From assembly GCF_028009165.1 (NCBI RefSeq), contig NC_079242.1, forward strand, positions 992,001 to 1,056,000: a stretch of 64,000 nt of DNA, read 5' to 3'. The notes under the pieces are model-generated. The model saw only the letters and a list, made by a program, of their open reading frames with translations, was not told the origin of the DNA and did not search any database. Of this stretch, positions 45,872-56,248 are shown piece by piece; positions within the stretch are counted from its first letter, which is position 1, and every line of letters begins with the position of its first letter. This DNA comes from Akanthomyces muscarius (lineage: Eukaryota > Ascomycota > Sordariomycetes > Hypocreales > Cordycipitaceae). The translations under genes were made by a program, and so were the position numbers.

Positions 45872-48038
45872 TACACGCACTGCCTCAGCTGCAAGGATTA
45901 ATAATGAAACCAGCAGGCTGATAAGATGTCTGTAATATCATGAGAGCGTACGTAATGTTAGTATGTAGGGTGGCTCAATTCGAATCGCTTTGAGTATAGC
46001 ATGACGATTCTAGCAATGCCTGTGATGTTAACTTATTTGGGTAGACTGCGCTCTGTAAGATTATCAGGATCACCGCATTCTGACATGAGCATCACACCTA
46101 CCTGCCGAATTTGTTTATTAAAACGCTTCGAATCGTCAAGTGTCTCGAAGCCAGTTCCAGATTATATTTAGGACTGGCTGGAGTCGTGGTCCGTATGCTC
46201 CTGTAGGTTTGAAAACGTGTGAAACGGCTAGCCTCTGAAGGTGGTTTCAGCGCCAAGCCGCCCCCATACCCACCGCGATCGACAATCCATCGCCAAGTGA
46301 ATTTGCATTCGCTGCCAAGCTTGATGCACGTCTGGGTGTACTTCAAGGCAAGTGGGATTGATGCGAGCTTGTCGATGATACACCCGAAGACGCTAAATAT
46401 AAGCCACGAGAGGCGGCAAAGAGCACAAAGGCAAGAATGATCAAGCAAATTGAAACTAAACAATGAAACTACCTCAGCTTCCAGAAACTTTGATTATTCA
46501 TGTTGGCACTCTTACTCGCCTTGCTTCACCAATCATTTGGGCTGCTGCCACACTCAGTTTCGGCGACTCTCCTCGGATTTTATGCCGTTGATGAGTCATG
46601 TATGCCAACATCATTAAAGCAACTACAATCTGTCGGTTGCACACAAATTCGACTCGAGATAAGTCCCAACACATGCAAGGCTACTGAACATGTGAAAGAA
46701 CGGCGATTCAGTTGTAGGGGATGAATAGACTCGGCGCTCGGGACTGGCGGCGGGAGCTAGAGAAAGCCACTCACTACTAGACAGCGTAAACTGTGAAATA
46801 CCTCTGATGATGAAAGTTGCTTTATTAGCGCTAGATGGAATGCCACGCTGAAGACGGGAGCTGCTCAGCGATCTGGGTCGCCCGGTCCAAAATTTCAGGA
46901 AGCTTTGATGTGACTATATGAAAATGGAACAGATGTCCTCGTTCTGCATTTGGCGTTGTTTTTATCCGTGTCAAATCGTTTGAGTTTGGAAACCAGTGCC
47001 TAGGTTTCCACCAATTGCTGAGCGGCTTGTTGGCGCCACTTAAATATCATGAAACACGATCGGTCTGGATTGTGGCGGGCCCTTTTTCTCCGGTTGGCCA
47101 CAACTTGCTTTTGGGAATGGTCTGAAACCCGCGGGCGCTTCACTCAAAGTTTTTCATTCTTTGTCCGCCATGGCTACTTGCTGCTGCGATCATCCGTACT
47201 ATCCTTGCGCCAACTAGCACCGAGCCTAGTTGTCCGACCAGGCCACAGTTGCCTGTGCGCGATCGAGAATTCACCGAATGAGGAACGCTAGTTGCATGCA
47301 ACAAATGTCATCAAAGAATAAAAGAAACTTGACTTCAGTATGAAATTCCAACTTTAGTAGCCGGGCAAAGTACGTTACTTGTTTCGCCCAGATTACAGTA
47401 TTCCCTACTACACCCGGCTGTGCGGCACAAGGAAACGAAAACCCGAGTCAGAAGCCGCCTGACGGGTAGCGCGAAACAGAAAGAGCAAAGGAGCTGGCCA
47501 ATAAGCCCCCATCGCCTTTGCTGTCATTGCAACAAGCCCGTGTGAGATCCGCATCCCCCTAAATCTATGTTTTGCTTTTGCGGAGCATCTCTTTATGCAC
47601 ATTGGGAAGCAGGGAGCTGCTCCGTCGTACTGGTAGGCTGACGACGCCCCTGAGTATATCGCTCCCCTGTCGAGATCCGGGGGGCGATACGCTGCGACGA
47701 CATTCGTTTGCGAACCGCCGACACAGCCGGTGTGGGTAGACCAGGGATCGGCGGCAGGTATTTACTTCGCTGAACATTTATTTCTAGAATATCTTCTTTG
47801 CGTTTCTCTTTATTTACCTTTTCTTTGTAGTGAAGAGGAACGGTTTGTTTCTGTTCTTTTCTTGTCGCATTTCCTACTTGTTTGTTCTTGGCATTCTATT
47901 TCTTTAACCATCCTTTATCCAATATCGATCTTTGTTTTATTCGTTTTGAAACTCCATTCCTTGCCCTTTCTTCTTCCGTCACCTGGCGTGACCCTTTTTT
48001 CCCTATACATTTTACGGTATTAGACATCGCCAGGCGCC
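45872..48038. other. 2.2 kb intergenic region
   Basis: MFS 3' flank, then sequence without clear genes, then a T/C-rich leader (about 47760-48030) of the aspartic protease that resembles a long fungal 5' UTR. A 74-codon frame at 46500-46724 has a hydrophobic start and four Cys but no other support. Confidence 0.5.
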
Positions 48039-49865
48039 ATGTATACCAAGGCCCTCTCTACAGTGTTTCTCTTTCTGGAGCTAGTCAGCTTGGCTACTGC
48101 CGCCCCCTACGTGGAAAAAAGATCCTTCAAAGTTGAGCGTGTTCGAAACGACGGATACACGGGCCGCAATGGACCTCGAGCACTCGCCAAAGTTTACCGC
48201 AAGTACGGCATGCCCTTGCCTGACGGCCTAGTCAACGCTCTAGAGGCACAGGACAAGAACGAAGCGGCCTCATTCCAGCCAACGAAGCGCCGCGCTGGTA
48301 AATGGCATAACCCGATGGAAGATGCGGGTGAAGATGCCAGCGCTGAGAACGTTGGTGTTGAGAATGTCAGTATTGAGGAAACCAGTGCTGAGGACGTCGA
48401 TGCCAAGGGCGTTGGTGCTGGGGACGTCAAAGCGACTGGCCTTGATGGACTCCTCGGTGCACTATTTGGTAACGGCAATGGCAACGCTGCTGGAAACGGC
48501 GCCAATAATGAAGGCGGCAACCGTGCCGGAAAGGGCGCTGGCAACGCCGCCGGTAATGGTAATGGTAACGGCGCCAATGCCAATGATGGCAAGGGTACTG
48601 GCAAGGGTGCCGAAAAGGGCGGCAAAGGTTCTAACAACAATACCAACGACGGCAATGACAACAATGGCAACGCCAACAATAATGGCGGCAACATCAATGG
48701 TGGCAAGAAGGGCAACAATAGCACCGATGACCCGAACCAAGATGTGGTTGCAGCTCTTGCCAGGGCCCGTGAAGGCAACCTGACCGGCGTGGTCCAGACG
48801 ACCCCGGAGAAGAACGACGTCGAATACCTGTCGCAGGTGAAAATCGGCGGACAGCCCATCACTCTGGATTTTGACACCGGCTCTTCTGATCTCTGGGTCT
48901 TCAACACGAAGCTGCCCGCCGCGGCGACTACGGGCCGCCAGGTCTACGACCCCGACACGAGCAAGACGTTCAAGATGATGCAGGGAGCCCAGTTCACGAT
49001 CCGCTACGGCGATGGCTCCGGCGCCGAGGGCGTCGTGGGCACCGACGTGGTCGAGGTCGGCGGCGCCGTCGCGCCCAAGCAGGCCGTCGAGCTCGCCACG
49101 ACGGTGACGGACACGTTTGTCAAGGACGTCAACAACGGCGGGCTCATGGGCCTCGCGTTCGGCTCCATCAACGCCGTCAAGCCGCAGAAGCAAAAGACGT
49201 TTTTCGAAAACGTCATGCCGAACCTCAAGGAGCCGCTCTTCACGGCCGACCTGCGCGCGGGCGCCCCTGGCGCCTACGAGTTTGGCCGCATCGACTCGAG
49301 CAAGTTCACCGGCCAGATGGCGTGGATCCCCGTCAACACGACCAAGGGCTTCTGGCAGTTTACCAGCGAAAAGTTTGCCGTCAACGGGGGGCAGGTCCAG
49401 GCGGCGACAAAGGGCGGCCAGGCCATTGCCGACACGGGCACGACGCTGCTCCTCGCCGACCCGGCCGTCGTGCAGGGCTACTACTCGCAGGTGCCCCAGG
49501 CGGAGAACAGCCAGCAGATGGGCGGCTTCGTCGTGCCCTGCAACGCCAAGCTGCCGGACCTGGACCTGGACATCGGCGGCGCCTACATGGCCCGCATCAA
49601 GGGCGCAGACATTAACTTTGCCCCTGTTGGCAATGGTGGTAAGTGACCTTTTCTCCTTTTCCGCTGTGTGGAGAGCTCGGCGCTCGGCGCGGACAAATCC
49701 GGGGTGAACCTTCTGGCTAACTGTTTTCTCTTCTTAGCTTGCTTTGGTGGCTTGCAGGCGTCTCCGGCGGGCGGCCTGGCCATCTACGGTGACATCATGT
49801 TCAAGTCGCAGTTTGTGGCGTTCAACGGTGGTAACCAGAGCCTGGGCATGGCCAACCATGTCTAA
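48039..49865 (+). CDS. secreted pepsin-like aspartic protease with Asn/Gly-rich insert
   Basis: Two exons (48039-49638 and 49738-49865; 99-nt intron) give 575 residues, well above the about 400 of typical fungal pepsins. A signal peptide (YTKALSTVFLFLELVSLATA) is followed by a pro-region (KRSFKVERVRNDGYTGRNG). Next come degenerate pentapeptides (AENVG-VENVS-IEETS type), then about 100 residues of Gly/Asn/Ala/Lys repeats. The catalytic domain has both active-site motifs, LDFDTGSSDLWVF and IADTGTTLLL, the flap Tyr in IRYGDGSGAEG, and ends in FVAFNGGNQSLGMANHV. All catalytic residues are intact. The insert lies between pro-peptide and enzyme, so it may be removed on activation or may act as a linker. 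The acidic extracellular role is typical of the family. Confidence 0.9.
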
Positions 49866-50682
49866 TCACCCAGCGGGAGATTGAATGGTCGGGGAACACC
49901 GCCGCCCGCATCACTGGGCTCCACGATGGCGCCGCCATGGCATATTGTGATGTATATGGAAAAGACGAATCGCCGGCTAATTGGCCGAGATGAAAGTTGC
50001 TGCCTAAATTCCCAGTGGTGTGTGCTGTGTGCATTTGGTTCCTCGCGTTATTAGATGTATATTTTCCAGACTACCGACTATCATGATCATTAAAGAAGAA
50101 TTAACACAATGTACACATAGAAGAGCCTGCGACAAACTAAACTACCCTTACAGAAAAATGATGTACCCCTGAATGCCAAGTAGCTTGAAATCTTCCTGCA
50201 TCTTAGATTTATCGCCCCATTCAAGCCGAATTTGGAGGCTGAGCCGTGCTAACCGGGCCGGACGGCCACAGTGTGGTCTCATGATCAACACTAGCAGGGC
50301 GTAAAAGTGACGCCCAGTCCTCCGCGCAATTCTTCCAGAAGCGGACCAGTCTCAACGCCACATTCTTCCGGTCTGTGGCAGCTATTGGCACCTGTGCCAC
50401 CTGAATGTTGGTGCTTGCTCATGCCGTCATGTAACAAGGCTGAGCACGCGGTTAGCCGATTCGACAGCCAGGGCTGAATTTACCCCGTGGAAGACCATTT
50501 GGTAATAAAAACCGTTGGATCCGCCCGCCCAAGACATTTTCCTCCTGGACCCTGCATTACATCACTACTACTGTACCAACCCCAACATACGACTTGTACA
50601 GATTACACCTGCTGCCACGCACCAACCCCATCCACATACACACGAGCACTTGGTCCAGAAAAAACATACATAAAAAAAACCC
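49866..50682. other. intergenic
   Basis: Protease 3' flank and upstream region of the small gene that follows. Nothing else recognised. Confidence 0.5.
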
Positions 50683-51048
50683 ATGGGTCTCTTCAAGTCG
50701 AGCGACAAGTCAGCCGACGGCCAGGGCGAGAAGAAGTCGCTCTACCAGCGCTACCAGGACAGCAAGCGCGGCGAGCCCATCAGCGACGCCGACCTGCTCA
50801 AGTACACGGGCAAGACGCGCGACGAGTTTGACGGGTGGAAGGAGACGCAGCCGGGCGTCGGCCGCAACCAGCTCGCCAGCACCCTGGCCATGGGCAACGC
50901 GGCCGGCCTGGGCGGCGTCGCCACGGCCGGGGGCTACGGCGGCTGGGGCCCCGGCGCCGCGCCCAACGATGCGAACCGCGGTATGAAGTTTCCGCCGCAG
51001 CAGCCGCAAAAGTCAGACAAGGAAAAGGCTCTGGAAGAGAGCGACTAA
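50683..51048 (+). CDS. small hydrophilic fungal protein with possible N-myristoylation site
   Basis: A single exon of 121 residues. It is hydrophilic, with a Lys/Asp-rich start (GLFKSSDKSADGQG), a short ordered core (LYQRYQDSKRGEPISDADLL and KYTGKTRDEFDGW), a Gly/Ala-rich middle (NAAGLGGVATAGGYGGWG) and a charged tail (KSDKEKALEESD). The Met-Gly-x-x-x-Ser start fits the N-myristoylation consensus loosely. Codon use is strongly GC-biased at third positions, like neighbouring highly expressed genes, and the A-rich leader before the ATG suits a strong fungal start. Probably conserved in related fungi; no function known. Confidence 0.75.
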   Translation: MGLFKSSDKSADGQGEKKSLYQRYQDSKRGEPISDADLLKYTGKTRDEFDGWKETQPGVGRNQLASTLAMGNAAGLGGVATAGGYGGWGPGAAPNDANRGMKFPPQQPQKSDKEKALEESD

Positions 51049-51440
51049 GTATCGGGCACGAGGGTGATGGGCTGGAAAGAATTATTCTGAAATGATTTTG
51101 GAATGATTTTGGAATGATTTTGGAAACTCCATAGGGCATGAAAGTGGTCAGACCGATAGCATATGTTAATTCAAAATACCCTGCAAACCGTGTTAGTCGT
51201 AGAAGGACGTGCAATAGAGCTTCATATGTGCACAAAGTAGATGATGTCATTAAGGTTCCATTGATGCTTTACAGTACTCAGTTTTCTGATCTGCCGATTC
51301 TTTTGCCTGCTGCAGACATGCCCAATCCCCCTGCAGCTACCATTCCCCTGCCCTCTCATTATCAAGCTGCCAAGTTTCGCTCAACAACAAAAACAAAACG
51401 CCAAATGCAATTTACAAAAAAAAAAACCACATGATTTGTG
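51049..51440. other. convergent 3' flanks
   Basis: AT-rich, with three copies of GAATGATTTTG at about 51089-51122 and an A-run at 51414-51426. Holds the two 3' UTRs only. Confidence 0.6.
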
Positions 51441-53228
51441 TTAGTTCTTGCCGCTGAAAGCCTTGCGCAGACCCGCAATGACGACCATGGCTCCCCACGC
51501 GCCGGGGTCGGGGGGCAGTTCCTGGTTCTCGCCGCCGCTGCTGCCGCCGCCGACATACGTCGCGCGGCCCAGGCGGGGCGTCATGCTCTTGGTCGCCTCG
51601 GCGCCCTTGACAGCGGCGTCGACGCCGCTGTCGAAGCCCGACTGGCCCATGACCTCGGCAAAGGGCATAAGGGTGTCCATGACGGTCCGGTCGCCGACCT
51701 TGGCGGGCGTGTAGCGGCGCAGGTTCTCGAGCGCGGTGCCGAGGGCCTTGCCCCAGAGCGCGACGGGCCCGTCGGACGCGGCCACGGCAATGTTCTTCTC
51801 GACGGCGGCGCGCAGCGAGACGAAGAAGATGCCGAGAATGCCGCCTAGCGTGCCACCCATCTTGCTCTCGACAATTTCCTCGAGCTCGAGCAGTACGGAG
51901 ACGACGGAGCCCTTCTTGGCGAGGCCACCGTCGAGCGCGGCGAGCAACGCGGTGGCGCCCGTCTTGAGGGTCTCGCCGCAGTCGCCGTCGCCCATGACCG
52001 TGTCCCACTTGGTCAGGTCGGGCTCGGCCTTGACGAGGTCGTCGCAGGCGGTGCGCAACATCGTCTCGAGCAGCGTCGGGTCGGCCTTGAGGTCGCGGGC
52101 GTCGTCGGCCGTCTTGTGCTCGGCCATGGGCGCCTGCACGAGCTGGTCCTTGCGGCTGCGGCGCTTGGACTGCGCGCCGGCAACCGACTCCCAGTACGTG
52201 TTTGTGCGGACGTCGAAGAAGGCCTTGATCTCGTCGACCGAGTAGCTGCAGTCGCGGGCGGCGGCGCTGACGTTGATGACGGAGACGGAAAAGGCGGGCG
52301 CATTGAGCGACGTCTCGAGGAAGCCGGCGCAGACGCGCGCCGGGTCAATCTTCCAGTCGCGCTCGAGCTGCTCGAGGAGCTCGTCGACCAGAGCGCCCAT
52401 CTCCAGGTGCGACATGCCGCCAAAGTTGCTGACGAGCAGCATGGTCTCGTCGCCGGGGGCAAACTTGACGTAGCCGCGCTCCGGGTCCTTTTCGTCGAGG
52501 CAGTGCGTAAGGATCTGCTTGACGAGGTCCTGCGGCGTGGGCACGGGGGAGAGCTTCTTGTAGCCGGGCTCGTTGTGCGGGCCGGTGCCGAGCTCGACCT
52601 CGTCCTCCTTGAGCATGGCGTGCTCGGCGCGGCCGGGGACGTGGCAGTGGTCCAGCGTCGCGGCAATGGAGACGATTTGCTGGGAGAAGGCGACGCCGAG
52701 GTCGTAGACGTCGTCGAGCAAGGCGCCGGCGCCGGCCGCGCCGCCCATGACCTTGAGGACACCAATCTGGCCGGCGAGACCGCGGCGGCCCACCAGGCTG
52801 CCCTTGCGGCCGACGGAGACGTCGTCGCCGCAGATGATGGTGCGGCACTGGTGGCCCTTGGCGTTGGCCTTTTCGTTGGCAAGACCAAAGTGCAGGCAGT
52901 CGCCGGTGTAGTTTGTGATGACGAGGATGGTGCCCTTTTCGCTGGGGACGGCGTCTACGCCGGCGACAATCTGCTTGGTGCTAGGGCTAGCAAAGATGTC
53001 GCCCTGAACGGCGGCGGTGAGCATGTTCTGGCCGACGTAGCCGCTCCAGCCGGGCTCGTGGCCGGAGCCACCGCCGGAGATGAGGACAACCTTGGACTTA
53101 TCATAGTCCGAGTCGAAGACGACGCGATTGGCCTCGTCGAAGCTGAGGCTGGGGTTGTAGCGGATGATGCCCTTGAGGGCCTTGTTGACGAGGCCCTCGG
53201 GGGAGTCAAAGAGATGACGCTTGGACAT
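51441..53228 (-). CDS. dihydroxyacetone-kinase family enzyme, probably L-erythrulose kinase
   Basis: A single exon of 595 residues from ATG 53228 (SKRHLFDSPEGLV); the frame is open upstream to 53585, but that part has no family resemblance. The DhaK half (residues 1-about 340) has LISGGGSGHEPGWSGYVG, VITNYTGDCLHFGLA and the His that binds the ketose covalently in SIAATLDHCHVPGR. The DhaL half (about 395-595) has the Mg-ATP loop VMGDGDCGETLKTG and KMGGTLGGILGIF. The fused ATP-dependent form is typical of eukaryotes. Family members phosphorylate dihydroxyacetone or glyceraldehyde; a subgroup (Yarrowia EYK1, mycobacterial LerK) uses L-erythrulose. Its divergent partner encodes an RpiB-type isomerase, followed by a TIM-like protein, which favours the erythrulose role. 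That role is inferred from context, not from binding residues. Confidence 0.93.
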   Translation of the reverse strand: MSKRHLFDSPEGLVNKALKGIIRYNPSLSFDEANRVVFDSDYDKSKVVLISGGGSGHEPGWSGYVGQNMLTAAVQGDIFASPSTKQIVAGVDAVPSEKGTILVITNYTGDCLHFGLANEKANAKGHQCRTIICGDDVSVGRKGSLVGRRGLAGQIGVLKVMGGAAGAGALLDDVYDLGVAFSQQIVSIAATLDHCHVPGRAEHAMLKEDEVELGTGPHNEPGYKKLSPVPTPQDLVKQILTHCLDEKDPERGYVKFAPGDETMLLVSNFGGMSHLEMGALVDELLEQLERDWKIDPARVCAGFLETSLNAPAFSVSVINVSAAARDCSYSVDEIKAFFDVRTNTYWESVAGAQSKRRSRKDQLVQAPMAEHKTADDARDLKADPTLLETMLRTACDDLVKAEPDLTKWDTVMGDGDCGETLKTGATALLAALDGGLAKKGSVVSVLLELEEIVESKMGGTLGGILGIFFVSLRAAVEKNIAVAASDGPVALWGKALGTALENLRRYTPAKVGDRTVMDTLMPFAEVMGQSGFDSGVDAAVKGAEATKSMTPRLGRATYVGGGSSGGENQELPPDPGAWGAMVVIAGLRKAFSGKN

Positions 53229-54040
53229 GGTGAATTGGGGGGGATTCTCCTGGCGTCTGCGGCGAGGTCGTGCGACAAAGAGGATAGACGACGACGACGA
53301 CTTGCAGCAGTAGACGACAAGAGAGGTGAGGATGCAAGGGCAGACAGAGAGCTCGGGGGCGCTGTTCAGCGATTTATCGTGAGATGGGGGTGCGTGGCGA
53401 ACAAGAACCCCTCCTTTAAACGCGGGGTGGTTGCAGCAACGGCGTCGGGCATCATGCCGCAGTCGGAGAAGCGGACGAGTGCGTCCTGGTAGAGAAGCAA
53501 AGGTCAGACAGCTGAACCAAATAAATCTGGAGCTTCCCGTCTTCGGAGAGCTAGAAAGACAGTGATGCGTGCCACAAAAATGCACATTTTAGCTCTCCGT
53601 TTCTCGTTTGCGGGCGTCATGGAGCTGGTTCAGTCGGAATTCCGCATTGGGTAAGCCGGCGGGCAGCTCACCCACCGCAAGGGTCTTGGGCTGCGACAGA
53701 GACCAAGCTTGCCCCAGCTTTTTGGGTCGAAGCCCCCTGCGGCTCTGGGGTTCTGGAACTCGGATAGCCATTGCCAGTACCACGGTCCCTGAATAATGGC
53801 GACGTGATCAGTAAAATTTTCGATTTTTGGTGGGGGTTTGACGGAGGAGGGGGGGATGGAGGGGTGTGGCGAAGTGTTTGGTTCTAGGTGTGACCGGGCT
53901 TCGGGACTGCAAACGAAAGCTTGCTCTTCTATTTCTCCGCCTTTCCATCTCTCATTTTGCCTCTTCTAATTCATTCAACTCAAGTTGCCTTGCTCTTCAT
54001 TTTCCATCGAGACCCAAGTACAAATCACATATCACACACA
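53229..54040. promoter_or_regulatory. bidirectional promoter of kinase and RpiB-type isomerase
   Basis: 812 bp between two divergent starts. It includes a perfect palindrome CGGAATTCCG at 53635-53644, that is CGG and CCG triplets spaced by 4 bp, the form bound by many Zn2Cys6 dimers. Pyrimidine-rich leaders lie on the plus strand near 53925-54000. A shared promoter would allow co-induction of both enzymes. The factor is not known; a Zn2Cys6 gene lies about 6 kb away. Confidence 0.5.
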
Positions 54041-54553
54041 ATGGCACCTACCTGGAGAATAGCCATGGGCTGCGATGTAAGTGGTCGCCGCTCCCGTCTT
54101 CGTTTGTCACTGACCGGTTCGCCACAGGAAGCTGGCGTCAGCTACAAGAACGCCATCAAGCGCGACTTTGAATCCGACAGCCGCGTGAGCGAGGTCATCG
54201 ACGTGGGCTCGGGCGAGACCAGCGACAAGACGGCGTACCCGACGCGCGCTGCGGCCGCCGCCCGCCTCGTCGCCGAGGGCAAGGCGGACCGGGCGCTGCT
54301 CGTGTGCGGCACGGGCCTGGGCGTGGCCATCGCGGCCAACAAGATCAAGGGCATCCGCGCCGTCACGGCCCACGACAGCTTCAGCGTCGAGCGCAGCGTG
54401 CTCAGCAACAACGCCCAGGTGCTGTGCATGGGCGAGCGCGTCGTCGGCATCGAGCTGGCGCGCCGCCTGGCCGGCGAGTGGCTCGGCTACGAGTTTGACA
54501 CCAACAGCGCCAGCGCCAAGAAGGTTGCCGAGATTGACCAGCTGGAGGCGTAA
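54041..54553 (+). CDS. RpiB/LacAB-type sugar phosphate isomerase
   Basis: Two exons (54041-54076 and 54128-54553; 51-nt intron) give 153 residues, the normal RpiB size. The phosphate/substrate loop RIAMGCDEAGVSYK carries the Asp; the usual His next to it is Glu. The catalytic Cys is in [16 protein letters not shown], and [16 protein letters not shown] and [14 protein letters not shown] complete the fold. RpiB interconverts ribose 5- and ribulose 5-phosphate, but close relatives (EryI/DerI; Yarrowia EYI2) convert D-erythrulose 4-phosphate to D-erythrose 4-phosphate. The position between a kinase and a TIM-like isomerase favours the tetrose role. The tiny first exon and its splice are well defined by motif continuity across the junction (GCD|EAG). 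Confidence 0.92.
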   Translation: MAPTWRIAMGCDVSGRRSRLRLSLTGSPQEAGVSYKNAIKRDFESDSRVSEVIDVGSGETSDKTAYPTRAAAAARLVAEGKADRALLVCGTGLGVAIAANKIKGIRAVTAHDSFSVERSVLSNNAQVLCMGERVVGIELARRLAGEWLGYEFDTNSASAKKVAEIDQLEA

Positions 54554-55477
54554 GCATCTGGTTCTTGTCACGCATATATTCGGTCATCCAGGATAGCAAT
54601 TAAAAATAGCGTCTTCTCATAGAATGCTCGAAAGAGAGCTACCGTAATAATGAACCAATTTGTCCACGCACTGTTTACACCCAGGCTTGTGAGGCTCCAA
54701 TCAGTGAACAGGGAGATCGAAAACTTGGCACACTAGTAATCATCCTACCCCGATTGTTTTCCATCATCTGACGGACAAAAAGACGTTCCAGAATCCAAGG
54801 ACCGTCGGCGTGAGCGTGGCAATGCTTCTGTCACCACTTTAAAGCCCGGCATGCCCAAAGCGGCAACACCTGGCGAAGAAGCATGTGGGCGCTGTGGGCG
54901 CTGTACATCAGCGTACGCAGCCCGCCAGCCCGCCCCAACCCGCTGTAAACCCGTGGCTGACAGCGCGACGCTGCTGTCGGTAGTGACAGGAACAGAGCAA
55001 AGCTCTTCAGGAGCTGGGAAGCAAAACAAAACAAAAAAGAAGAAGAAAATCAGCAGCTCGAGGTAATGGCAGCTGAATATTTCCCCCTTTTTTTTCTCTT
55101 GTTCACTTTATCTTCTGTTGTGGATCTGTCCAGTTTTCGTTTCTTCTGTGCCACCGAGAATCACAGTCTCCCATCTTACCCTTCGACCGCCTAGCCCGCT
55201 GCAGCTCAGAATCTTGGCGGGGTCCCACAGCGCCCATTGGTGCTAGCTTCAGGGGGAGGGGTAGCTTCAGACCGGAGAGCTCGCCGATTCCCGGACACAC
55301 GCAAACATCCAGCAACGAGCTAGCCTGGGTCAAGCAGCTCAACTTTTCCAATTGCATCTTCTTTTTCCCTTTTGTTTGTCTTTCCCTCTCATCTACACAA
55401 GCCTCAAATCTTTGGACCGCACTGTGGTGTTATTCTCGCAACCAGGCAGCTCCTCTGCATCACAGCTCCCCCACATC
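54554..55477. other. intergenic: isomerase 3' flank and TIM-like gene promoter
   Basis: About 920 bp. It contains a spaced CGG-N8-CCG near 55272-55285 and a pyrimidine-rich leader at 55350-55400 upstream of the TIM-like start. No gene recognised. Confidence 0.5.
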
Positions 55478-56248
55478 ATGGCGCCACCTCCCCGCCGCCG
55501 CCTCGTCGGCCTCTCCTCCAAAATGTACTTTTCGCTCGACAAGACCCAAGAGTACACCAAAGACGTTCTCGACCGTCTGGCCGCCCTCCCACCAGCGCTC
55601 CTCTCCGAGATCGACGTCTTCATCCTTCCCGACTTCCTCACCATCCCCGCCACCGTCGCCCACGTCCAGGCGAGCCGGCTGCCCGTGTGGACCGGCGCCC
55701 AGGACTGCCACTGGGAGGACCAGGGTTCTTTCACGGGTGAGGTGAGCCCCGCGGTGCTGCGGTCGGTTGGCGCCCGCATCGTCGCGGTCGGCCACGCTGA
55801 GCGCCGCCGGCTCTTCAACGAGGACGACGCCGTGACGGCGCGCAAGGCGGCCGCCGTCAGCCGCAACGGCATGGTGCCGCTGGTGTGCATTGGCGAAAAG
55901 ACCGAGGGCGATACCAAGCTGGCGGTCGAGGAGTGCAGGCCGCAGGTGGAGGCGGTCGTCGACGGCCTGGCGGACGACGCCGAGGTTGTGCTGGCCTACG
56001 AGCCCGTCTGGGCCATTGGCGCCTCGCAGCCGGCGGGAGACGCGCATGTGCTAGCCGTGGTCGCTGGTCTGCGCGAGCTCGACTGCATCAAGAACAGAAA
56101 AGGCACGACGCGGGTGGTCTACGGCGGAAGCGCGGGTCCTGGCTTGTACGAGCGCCTCAAGACTGGTCTCGATGGCCTGTTCCTCGGCCGCTTTGCTCAT
56201 GACCCAGAGCGCTTTGTGCAGACTGTCAAGGAAGTCGCCGAGGCGTAA
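55478..56248 (+). CDS. triosephosphate-isomerase paralogue, probably tetrulose-phosphate isomerase
   Basis: A single exon of 256 residues, full TIM-barrel length. The catalytic Lys is in GLSSKMYFS, the His in AVGHAERRRLF and the Glu in VLAYEPVWAIG; the phosphate loop VVYGGSAGPG is present. It departs from glycolytic TIM in three places: Ser replaces the Asn before the Lys (NxK), Ala replaces Ser in the GHSERR motif, and the loop-6 GTGK-type segment reads GASQPAGD. Glycolytic TIM is normally strongly conserved, so this is a specialised paralogue. EryH/LerI and Yarrowia EYI1 are TIM-like and convert L-erythrulose 1-phosphate to D-erythrulose 4-phosphate, which sits exactly between the kinase and RpiB-type reactions encoded next door. 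The reaction is an inference from context and altered residues. Confidence 0.9.
   Translation: MAPPPRRRLVGLSSKMYFSLDKTQEYTKDVLDRLAALPPALLSEIDVFILPDFLTIPATVAHVQASRLPVWTGAQDCHWEDQGSFTGEVSPAVLRSVGARIVAVGHAERRRLFNEDDAVTARKAAAVSRNGMVPLVCIGEKTEGDTKLAVEECRPQVEAVVDGLADDAEVVLAYEPVWAIGASQPAGDAHVLAVVAGLRELDCIKNRKGTTRVVYGGSAGPGLYERLKTGLDGLFLGRFAHDPERFVQTVKEVAEA

Noticed and set aside
52116..53492. 458-codon plus-strand frame opposite the kinase
   Set aside because: It is the antisense of a GC-rich coding exon; the translation is Ala/Val/Asp-rich without motifs.
53229..53585. Extended kinase start at 53585
   Set aside because: The in-frame extension has no resemblance to the family, whose proteins begin just before the first DhaK strand as at 53228.
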